Shown piece after piece: positions 57,992 to 64,000 of a stretch of 64,000 nt of DNA. The stretch's first letter is position 1; each line of letters starts with the position of its first letter. The stretch comes from Hylemonella sp. (lineage in GTDB: Bacteria > Pseudomonadota > Gammaproteobacteria > Burkholderiales > Burkholderiaceae_C). Location of the stretch: contig JAUXVI010000030.1 in assembly GCA_030680575.1 (NCBI GenBank), forward strand, positions 114,197 to 178,196, written 5' to 3'. A program made the translations under genes and the position numbers. Under the pieces are notes generated by a model. It worked only from the letters and a program-made list of their open reading frames with translations, made no database searches and was not told the DNA's origin.

Positions 57992-59260
57992 ATGCTGAAA
58001 TCCATTCGCCATCTGCGTTTTCGCTTCAACGTGCGCCGGCTCGGTCCTGGCCTCATCACCGGTGCGGCGGATGATGATCCGAGTGGCATCGCCACCTACT
58101 CGCAGGCCGGTGCGCAGTTCGGCTTCGCGCTGCTGTGGACGGTGGTCTTCACGTTGCCGCTGATGGCGGCGATCCAGATGATCAGTGCGCGCATCGGCCA
58201 TGTGACCGGCCACGGCCTGGCGGCGAACATCAAGCAGGCTTTCCCGCGCCCGGTGCTGCTGGCCATCGTCGGCCTGCTGCTGCTGGCCAACACGCTCAAC
58301 CTGGCGGCCGACATCGCCGCCATGGCCGAAGCCCTGCGCCTGCTGGTCGGCGGCCCGTCACAGGTCTATGCGGTGACTTTTGGTTTGCTGTGCCTGGTGC
58401 TGCAGGTCTTTTTGAGCTACCAGGTTTATGTGCGCTGGCTCAAGTGGCTGACACTGGCGCTGCTGGCCTACGTGGCGGTGGTTTTCACGCTGCGCATCGA
58501 CTGGTGGCAGGTGGCACAGCAACTGGTCTGGCCGCAGCTGCCACTGGGCCGCGAGGCCTTGCTGACCATCGTCGCCGTCTTCGGCACCACCATCAGCCCC
58601 TACCTGTTCTTCTGGCAGGCCGGCCAGGAGATGGAGGACGTGAACGCGGGGCCGAAACACACCGACTCAACTGCGCAGGTGCGCGGGCATTTGCGCCGCA
58701 TCCAGTGGGACACGCTGGTGGGCATGAGCTTCTCCAACCTGATTGCCTTCTTCATCATTCTGAGTACGGCCGCCACGCTGCACACGGCCGGCGTGCGCGA
58801 CATCCAGACCTCGGCGCAGGCCGCGGAGGCGCTGCGGCCGCTGGCGGGTGAGCTGACCTTCCTGCTCTTCAGCCTGGGCATCATCGGCACCGGCCTGCTG
58901 GCGGTGCCGGTGCTGGCCGGCTCGGCCGCTTATGCGGTGGCAGAAGCCGCTGGCTGGCAAGGCAGCCTGAGCCTGCGGCTGGACAAGGGTGAAGGGCGCG
59001 GTTTTTATGGTGTGGTCGCGCTGGCCACGCTGGGCGGCGTGGCGCTGTGTTTTACGCCGATTGACCCGGTGCGCGCCCTGTTCTGGGCTGCCGTGCTCAA
59101 CGGCGTGATTTCGGTGCCCATCATGGCCGTGATGATGCTGCTGGCCGCGCGAACAGACATCATGGGCGGGCACGTGATCGGCCGACGGCTGCGCTGGCTC
59201 GGCTGGCTGGCCACACTGGCCATGGGCGGCACCGTGAGCGCCATGCTGGTGACGCTGTAA
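57992..59260 (+). CDS. Nramp-related divalent metal transporter, atypical metal site
   Basis: A 422-residue membrane protein with about 11 helices and the Nramp fold. Helix 1 reads GPGLITGAADDDPSGIATYS, so the usual DPGN metal-binding motif is DPSG (residues 29-32). Helix 6 reads GTTISPYLFFWQ, lacking the usual Met-Pro-His. The canonical Mn/Fe Nramp selects transition metals through that Asn and Met, so its substrate may differ (Mg2+ or another ion); this is inference. Its 5' region holds a small palindrome (57874-57887), and a hairpin follows its stop. Confidence 0.85.
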   Translation: MLKSIRHLRFRFNVRRLGPGLITGAADDDPSGIATYSQAGAQFGFALLWTVVFTLPLMAAIQMISARIGHVTGHGLAANIKQAFPRPVLLAIVGLLLLANTLNLAADIAAMAEALRLLVGGPSQVYAVTFGLLCLVLQVFLSYQVYVRWLKWLTLALLAYVAVVFTLRIDWWQVAQQLVWPQLPLGREALLTIVAVFGTTISPYLFFWQAGQEMEDVNAGPKHTDSTAQVRGHLRRIQWDTLVGMSFSNLIAFFIILSTAATLHTAGVRDIQTSAQAAEALRPLAGELTFLLFSLGIIGTGLLAVPVLAGSAAYAVAEAAGWQGSLSLRLDKGEGRGFYGVVALATLGGVALCFTPIDPVRALFWAAVLNGVISVPIMAVMMLLAARTDIMGGHVIGRRLRWLGWLATLAMGGTVSAMLVTL

Positions 59261-59261
59261 G

Positions 59262-59280
59262 TGCCGGCCGCCGAGGCCGG
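59262..59280. terminator. Hairpin between convergent Nramp-like and SemiSWEET genes
   Basis: The 7-bp stem GCCGGCC/GGCCGGC with 5-base loop lies in the 24-bp gap between two convergent stop codons. It has no T-run, so it is a weak or bidirectional terminator at best. Confidence 0.45.
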
Positions 59281-59284
59281 CCGT

Positions 59285-59539
59285 TCAGCGAAAGCGCAGT
59301 TTCATCAGCAGGATGGCGGAGGCCAGCACCAGCGTGACGGCGTTGGCCACCACGACGGGCCAGGCCCCGATCAGCAGGCCGTAGACCAGCCACAGTGCCA
59401 CACCACCGGTGAAGGCGCTGTACATGCCCAATGAAATGCCGCGGACGTCGCGCGTGGTGAAGGTGTGCCACGCTTGCGGCACGAAGCTCAGGGTGGTCAG
59501 GCTGGCAGCGAGGTAGCCGATGTAGTCGGTCAGTGGCAT
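59285..59539 (-). CDS. SemiSWEET (MtN3/PQ-loop) transporter
   Basis: An 84-residue protein of three helices (MPLTDYIGYLAASLTTLSFVPQAWHTF...), with the PQ-loop motif FVPQ and a second-helix SLGMYSAFTGGVALWLVYG. Bacterial SemiSWEETs dimerise to carry sugars. It is the last gene of a probable dacB, cyclase, SemiSWEET minus-strand unit. Confidence 0.9.
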   Translation of the reverse strand: MPLTDYIGYLAASLTTLSFVPQAWHTFTTRDVRGISLGMYSAFTGGVALWLVYGLLIGAWPVVVANAVTLVLASAILLMKLRFR

Positions 59540-59574
59540 GGAAAATTTCTTGCGGTTGGCGCAGCCCGACGTGC

Positions 59575-60723
59575 TCAGGTTGCGAGCTTGGGCATGGGGT
59601 TGGATACGTCTGCCACCACGACACGGTTGCGGCCTTCGGTCTTGGCACGGTAGAGCGCGCGGTCGGCGCTGCGGATCAGCGCCTGCGGCGAGGTGCCATG
59701 CCCAGGGTAGCTGGCCAGGCCGATGGAGAGCGTGCCCTGGATGCGGAATTCGCCGAAGGCAATCGTCGTGGCGGCAAAACCCGACCGCCACTGTTCGGCC
59801 CGCTCCAGCGCCACGGCCTGCGGCATGTTGGGCAACAGCAGCAGGAACTCCTCACCGCCGAAACGGCACACGACGTCGGCACTGCGGGCTTGGGCGCTGA
59901 GCATGTCGGCGAGCTGTTTCAGCACTTCATCGCCGGCCTGGTGGCCGTAGGTGTCGTTGATCCGCTTGAAGTGATCCAGATCGATCAGCACCAGGCTCAA
60001 GGGCTGCCCTTCGCGCTGGCAGCGCGCCAGTTCTCGCTCCAGGGTGCTGTCCAGATAGCGCCGGTTGTACAGACCGGTGAGGGCGTCGCGGTTGGCCTGG
60101 TCGCTCAGCTGTCTTTGCAGTGCGTTGATTTCATCGAGCTGCTTTTGCAGCGCCTGCTCGTCAAGTTGCAACTGCTTGCGCACGCGGTGCAGCTGGTGGT
60201 TGCGCGTGTAGGCCACGTTGGCGACGATCACCAGATAGAGCGTCAGACCGATGATGCACAACACCGTCGTGGGCCAGTCGGTGGCGGGTGAAAAATGCAG
60301 ACCACCGAAGGCGACCGCGAGCAGAATGCCCACGGCAATGGCAGCGGCGGAATGGGTCATGGCCCAGGGGTCGCGGTAGAGCGCGTGGTTGATGGTGGTC
60401 GTGATGAACAGGGTGAAGGTGATCCACACGGGAAAGCCGAACGCCGCGGCCCAGATGCCGAACAGCAGGGAATCGATGGTCAGGTTGTGCAGCTCGGCTT
60501 GCCGGGTGTCGGACGCACGGCATGCGCGCCAATAGGCGACATGGGGATACACCATGAATTGCAGGCCCAGCAGCGCCCACGCGTAAGGCCCATACGTCGG
60601 GGTCTGCGTCCTCATGTGCGCGCCCAGGATGGCGAACAGCATGAGGTAGGACGCAATGCGGTTGACGCGATTCAACCGCACGCTCCAGTGCGGGGCCGTG
60701 GTGTTGGGTGCCATCGCGTCCAT
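59575..60723 (-). CDS. Diguanylate cyclase, MASE2-GGDEF
   Basis: A 382-residue membrane protein. Residues about 15-170 are six helices of the MASE2 sensor type, then a coiled region (175-210) and a GGDEF domain with GGEEF at 289-293. RSAD at 280-283, five residues before it, is the c-di-GMP inhibitory (I) site. So it should make c-di-GMP with product feedback. It starts 10 bp after the dacB stop. Confidence 0.93.
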   Translation of the reverse strand: MDAMAPNTTAPHWSVRLNRVNRIASYLMLFAILGAHMRTQTPTYGPYAWALLGLQFMVYPHVAYWRACRASDTRQAELHNLTIDSLLFGIWAAAFGFPVWITFTLFITTTINHALYRDPWAMTHSAAAIAVGILLAVAFGGLHFSPATDWPTTVLCIIGLTLYLVIVANVAYTRNHQLHRVRKQLQLDEQALQKQLDEINALQRQLSDQANRDALTGLYNRRYLDSTLERELARCQREGQPLSLVLIDLDHFKRINDTYGHQAGDEVLKQLADMLSAQARSADVVCRFGGEEFLLLLPNMPQAVALERAEQWRSGFAATTIAFGEFRIQGTLSIGLASYPGHGTSPQALIRSADRALYRAKTEGRNRVVVADVSNPMPKLAT

Positions 60724-60733
60724 GGTGGGGTGC

Positions 60734-62173
60734 CTACTGGTCGTTCACGGTCCACTCGATCAGCGCTTCGATCGCTGGCCGCGCCGCGCTGGCGTTGGCG
60801 TGGTTGGCCATGGCCACCAGCACGTAGCGCCGGCCGCTGCGCCCATGCACAAAGCCGGCCACGGCGGTGACGTCACGCAGGCTGCCGGTTTTGAGGTGGG
60901 CGCTGCCCTGGGCCCGGTTGCGTACCCGGCGCAGCGTGCCGTCCACGCCGGTGATGGGCAGCGAAGACGCCAGCTCGGGCAGCAGCGGCGAACGCCAGAC
61001 ATGCTGCAGCAAGCGCCCCAGCGCCTGCGCCGAGATGCGCTCGCTGCGCGACAGGCCGGAGCCGTTGTCCAGCACCGGCAGGTCGTCGGCGCCGAAGCGC
61101 TCTTTCCACCAGCCCTGCAGCACCTCGCGCGAACCGGCAAAACTGCCGACGCCTTTTTGCGCCAGGCTCAGGGTGAGGAAGAGCTGCTGCGCCATCACGT
61201 TGTTGCTGTATTTGTTGACGTCGCGGATCACCTCGGCCAGCGCTGGCGAGGCCAGCTCGAAGGCCGGCGCCAGACCGGCGGGCACCGTGCCTTCACGCAC
61301 GCGGCCTTGTAGCTGGCCGCCCATCTCGCGCCACATGCCTTCCACCGCGCGCACGGCGTAGCTGGCCGGGTCGGCATAGGCCAGCGGCCAGACCTTTTCG
61401 CCGCAGTTGGCCGGGTAACGACCGGCGAAGCGGATGCGCGCCGGGTCGGACAGGTCGGCGCGCAGCGCGGCGCGGTAGTCGCCGCAATCGGTCTCGATCA
61501 GCGGCACATGTGTTTGCAGCTGCACGCCGGCCAGCGGTGGGTCGTAGCTCACATGCGCGGCGTTGGCGCTGCGGTCGGGCACGAAGGTCATGACGACCGA
61601 CTTGTAGTTCAGCAGCAGCGCATCGGGCGCGGCGTTGTAGGGACGCAGGCGTTCGCCGTCGAACTCGCCCGGGTCGGGCGCGGCCACCTCGAAGGCACTG
61701 CGGTCGAGCACGATGTCGCCGGCAATGGTCTTGATGTCCAGCCCCTGCACGCGGCGCAGCAGCAGCCACAGGCGCTCCACCACCAGCTTGGGGTCGCCCT
61801 GACCCTTGATGTAGACGTTGCCGTACAGCGTGCCGTTGCGCGCCGTGCCTTCCACGTAGACCGGCGTGGTCCAGGTATAGGTCGGCCCCAGGGTGTCGAG
61901 TGCGGCGAAGGTGGTCACCAGCTTCATGACCGAGGCCGGGTTCATCGGCACGCCAGGGCGGTGGCTCAGGCGCGCCGGTGCGCGGCCTTCCACATCCACC
62001 ACCAGCACGGCCAGGGCCTCGGCCGGTACTTTGGCGCGTGTCAGTGCAGCGTTGAATTCCGGCGGCAGCCGGTTTTGCGCACCGGCAGTGCCAGCGGCGA
62101 GCCCCAGCCCCAGCAGGGCAGCCGCCAGCAGACGGTGAAGAGGGGAAATGCAGGCAGAGGGTGATGCGGGCAT
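60734..62173 (-). CDS. dacB: D-alanyl-D-alanine carboxypeptidase/endopeptidase (PBP4)
   Basis: A 479-residue penicillin-binding protein 4. A signal peptide (about 1-32, ending AGTAGA|Q) leads to the class C motifs: SxxK as SVMK at 81-84, SxN as SNN in NKYSNNVMAQ, and KTG in HLKTGSLRDV. It trims and cleaves peptidoglycan cross-links in the periplasm. Intact motifs imply activity. Confidence 0.95.
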   Translation of the reverse strand: MPASPSACISPLHRLLAAALLGLGLAAGTAGAQNRLPPEFNAALTRAKVPAEALAVLVVDVEGRAPARLSHRPGVPMNPASVMKLVTTFAALDTLGPTYTWTTPVYVEGTARNGTLYGNVYIKGQGDPKLVVERLWLLLRRVQGLDIKTIAGDIVLDRSAFEVAAPDPGEFDGERLRPYNAAPDALLLNYKSVVMTFVPDRSANAAHVSYDPPLAGVQLQTHVPLIETDCGDYRAALRADLSDPARIRFAGRYPANCGEKVWPLAYADPASYAVRAVEGMWREMGGQLQGRVREGTVPAGLAPAFELASPALAEVIRDVNKYSNNVMAQQLFLTLSLAQKGVGSFAGSREVLQGWWKERFGADDLPVLDNGSGLSRSERISAQALGRLLQHVWRSPLLPELASSLPITGVDGTLRRVRNRAQGSAHLKTGSLRDVTAVAGFVHGRSGRRYVLVAMANHANASAARPAIEALIEWTVNDQ

Positions 62174-62440
62174 GGTAAGGACAGTCTAAGGCAATGCCAA
62201 TGAAGGCCCACAGCCCCTCATACGAAACAACCGTCGGCGTGATGCCGCCGAGCCCGCTCTGGGTTTGCCAAACATCTAGCATATCGACGCCAGTGTCAGT
62301 GCTATCGTTCACATACAACGTCGCCACACGATCAATGCCGCGGCGGCCGGGGGTATTGACCTGCGTGTTGCCGGTTGGCGGAGGTGTTTGTCACATTGAG
62401 GTCGCGCCTGGTGGCCATACTCACCATGCTTCGGATAATG
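62174..62440 (-). pseudogene. Possible remnant of an unidentified gene
   Basis: On the minus strand one frame reads MATRRDLNVTNT, then after a one-base shift another reads TPPPTGNTQVNTPGRRGID and continues to VATLYVNDSTDTGVDMLDVW and GLWAFIGIAL, up to the dacB start. The two pieces join into a plausible protein only with a frameshift, and no own stop is found before dacB. I do not recognise the family. The 274-bp gap between dacB and the lipoprotein gene holds nothing else that I can support. Confidence 0.3.
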
Positions 62441-62447
62441 CTTTACC

Positions 62448-62846
62448 TTACCATCCTGTCCCACCCTCACACGGGGTGAGCCGGGCGGTGCATTTTGCCG
62501 GATTGGAGCCCTTGACGTACTTCCAATCTGCGATTCTTAACGTTTCAACTTCGATCAAGTTTCTAGCGATACACCAATTCGACTTATCAGACAAACCTTC
62601 AACACCATCAAGGCTAACGTCTTTGGGTGCGTAGACTCTTACGCCACGGTATTCGATTTTGTCGTAATGCGTTTCGTAGCGTTTGATATCTTGATCTCTG
62701 GTACTTGCATACTCCGGAAACAGCTCAGCATAAGTCTTTCCAATTCCCGCATTCGAATGCTTCACATATGCCTCATGAGTGGGCGTTGAGCAACATCCAT
62801 TCAGCGCAGCGCAAAGCGCAAGCACGTAAAAAGCAGGTTTGTTCAT
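62448..62846 (-). CDS. Small putative lipoprotein (paralogue A)
   Basis: A 132-residue protein with a signal peptide and lipobox ALNGC (Cys18). The mature part has YETHYDKIEYRGVRVYAP, LDGVEGLSDKSNWC and RIADWKYVKGSNPAKCT. It is clearly homologous to the next gene upstream (62852-63250): YETHYxKIxYRGxxVYAP, the WKYVKGSNPxKCT segment and the C-terminal Cys are shared. Its function is unknown. GC is visibly lower than in the core genes, suggesting acquired DNA. Confidence 0.75.
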   Translation of the reverse strand: MNKPAFYVLALCAALNGCCSTPTHEAYVKHSNAGIGKTYAELFPEYASTRDQDIKRYETHYDKIEYRGVRVYAPKDVSLDGVEGLSDKSNWCIARNLIEVETLRIADWKYVKGSNPAKCTARLTPCEGGTGW

Positions 62847-62851
62847 CTGCG

Positions 62852-63250
62852 TTACCACCCTGTGCACGGGACAAGCTGACTGGTGCACTTCTGGGGATTG
62901 GAGCCCTTGACGTATTTCCAGTCTACGATTTTTAGTGTTCCGACTTCGAGTAAAACGTCGACATTGCACCAGTCTGCCGTGTCAGACAAACCCTCCCGAC
63001 CATCCAGGCTGACACTGCCCGTTCCCCTGGGTGCATAGACCTTGATGCCGCGGTAATCAATCTTGTTGTAGTGCGTTTCATACGTCTGGATCAGACTTTC
63101 TCTGTTACCCACCCTCGCAAACTGGGGCTCCAATCCTTGAAAGGTCTTGCCAATTTTCGCATTCATACGCTCCACATACAACTCATGAGAGGGCGTGGAG
63201 CAACACCCCTGCAAGACGGCACAAAGCGCCAGCAAACAAGCGGTCTTCAT
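62852..63250 (-). CDS. Small putative lipoprotein (paralogue B)
   Basis: A 132-residue protein, start MKTACLLALCAVLQGCC with the lipobox VLQGC (Cys16). It aligns along its whole length with paralogue A, from HExYVxxxNAxIGKT to the C-terminal Cys. The two genes are separated by 5 bp and are probably a tandem duplication. A helper or immunity-like role is possible because such genes lie in variable regions, but nothing in the sequence shows it. Confidence 0.75.
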   Translation of the reverse strand: MKTACLLALCAVLQGCCSTPSHELYVERMNAKIGKTFQGLEPQFARVGNRESLIQTYETHYNKIDYRGIKVYAPRGTGSVSLDGREGLSDTADWCNVDVLLEVGTLKIVDWKYVKGSNPQKCTSQLVPCTGW

Positions 63251-63316
63251 CTGCGTGTTCCTTCAATTGTCCAAAGTTGCGTTTCGTCTGGCCCCTGCTG
63301 CGACTGGCGGCGATGA

Positions 63317-63864
63317 TCATCTACGACTTCCAGAGCCTTGCAGCAATTGATTCATCTGCGCATTGCTGTCTTTTTGAACCTGGTCTTGCAACTTGGTTGC
63401 CAGGTCGGTAGAGGGCGCAACAGATATCGGCTTCGGATTCGTCTGCGTACTCGTTTCAACCGCAGAAGGGTCGTAGTCAGGCTGACAAATTTTGGTTTTG
63501 GGGTAAGTCTTGCAGTAGAGGCTGTTGAGTCTGTTTTCTACGCTGCGCTTAGGGATCATGGCGTCTGGTTTGCAAGAGGGAACATCTGGTGGTTTCGTAC
63601 GATTACCGTACATGTCTGTCCCCCCTCCAGCACATAAATCGATACGTCCTTTGTATGGAAACCCAGAATTTTTCATACATTTAGTAACTGAAATAGCTTC
63701 ATTTAAATCAGTTTCAGGAAAATATTTCCTGTCTGGAGTAAGGAATTCTGTGTAATAGCCAGGAGTGCTTGAACCGCACTCCAAGAAAGCAGCTCTTATT
63801 TCTTTTTCACTGGCACCGTTAGCTGAAAAATAAGTCCACCATTCTGGCGGTGGTTTGAAGCCTC
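63317..63864 (-). pseudogene. Hypothetical protein truncated by IS insertion
   Basis: A C-terminal fragment of 182 residues, from RGFKPPPEWWTYFSANG to QGSGSRR. The frame continues through the IS end into unrelated residues, so the natural N-terminus (probably a lipoprotein or secreted signal) lies on the far side of the IS, outside this window. Six cysteines and a Gln/Asn-rich C-terminus are visible. The family is not known to me. It is on the same strand as the two lipoprotein genes downstream. Confidence 0.7.
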
Positions 63865-64000
63865 TGACCTGCCCGGTTTTTCCGGACCAATGATTTCTAG
63901 GAAGATGGCTCCCAACCCACGAGGAGCCTATGAGAAAAAGTCGATTCACGGAAGAGCAGATGGTCACGGTGCTGCGCGAAGCGGACCGCACCACGGTGGC
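63865..64000 (+). mobile_element. IS3-family insertion sequence, left end
   Basis: The element begins with an inverted-repeat-like TGACCTGCCCGGTTTTTCCG at 63865, followed by 45 bases of leader, GAGGAG and the transposase orfA. The TGA start of the terminal repeat and the OrfA sequence fit the IS3 family, probably the IS407 group. The right end is outside the window. The 4 bases before it (63861-63864, CCTC) would be the target duplication. Confidence 0.8.
63930..64000 (+). CDS. IS3-family transposase OrfA (partial)
   Basis: The first 23 complete codons, beginning MRKSRFTEEQMVTVLREADR, match the N-terminal helix-turn-helix of IS3-family OrfA, which binds the element's ends. It is cut by the window edge; OrfB would follow by a -1 frameshift. 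Confidence 0.88.
   Translation, partial: MRKSRFTEEQMVTVLREADRTTV

Noticed and set aside
62194..62634. Plus-strand open frame near the right end
   Set aside because: It overlaps the lipoprotein gene on the opposite strand and shows no domain, signal or ribosome site.

Overview
The window looks like a chromosome segment of a betaproteobacterium of the order Burkholderiales, most likely family Comamonadaceae. The evidence is high GC with strong third-position GC bias, and gene neighbourhoods familiar from that family: smg-dprA-LysM facing def-fmt, yajC-secD-secF, pgk/pyk/fba, purE-purK-sua5, and a fused indolepyruvate oxidoreductase facing an Lrp-type regulator. Nearly all of it is tightly packed core genome. 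Only about the last 1.8 kb (62174-64000) looks accessory. I found no rRNA, tRNA or CRISPR array.

Layout. 1-1.8 kb: sucD and a first TerC-family membrane protein. 2-9.9 kb: a signalling and pilus block made of a PP2C phosphatase, a double-FHA protein, a GAF-PilB/GspE-type ATPase, a type IV pilin behind a clear sigma-54 promoter, and two tandem Wzy/PglL-type glycan ligases. 9.9-14.4 kb: moaC, a BepA-like M48 protease, small membrane and hypothetical genes, a second TerC gene preceded by a yybP-ykoY (Mn2+) riboswitch, and a DUF3717-DUF1289 fusion. 14.4-22 kb: yaeQ, purB, a GST, a degenerate HD-GYP protein, rfaE2 and glnE. 21.9-30.8 kb: yhdP, a nitrilase, a histidine kinase/response regulator pair, a 50-residue membrane protein and mltA.

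30.8-42.4 kb: a secreted hypothetical and an Lrp/AsnC regulator divergent from a 1192-residue indolepyruvate ferredoxin oxidoreductase, then yajC-secD-secF, a DUF1631 protein and smg. 42.4-52 kb: dprA, a LysM protein, def-fmt, azlCD, pgk, a DUF2789 gene, pyk and fba. 52-62.2 kb: purC, a DJ-1/PfpI protein, an RHH protein, a thioredoxin-TPR protein, purE-purK-sua5, an Nramp-like transporter, a SemiSWEET, a MASE2-GGDEF cyclase and dacB. 62.2-64 kb: a probable gene remnant, two paralogous lipoprotein genes and a gene cut by an IS3-family element that runs off the right edge.

How the genes work together. The 2-9.9 kb block could form one unit: a PP2C/FHA phospho-signalling pair, an assembly ATPase with a GAF sensor, a regulated pilin and glycosylation enzymes. 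No Ser/Thr kinase is present in the window. Metal homeostasis appears twice, as a riboswitch-controlled TerC and an Nramp-like protein with altered metal-site motifs. Short palindromic repeats recur between and inside genes (31440, 35868, 46261, 56405 and 57490).
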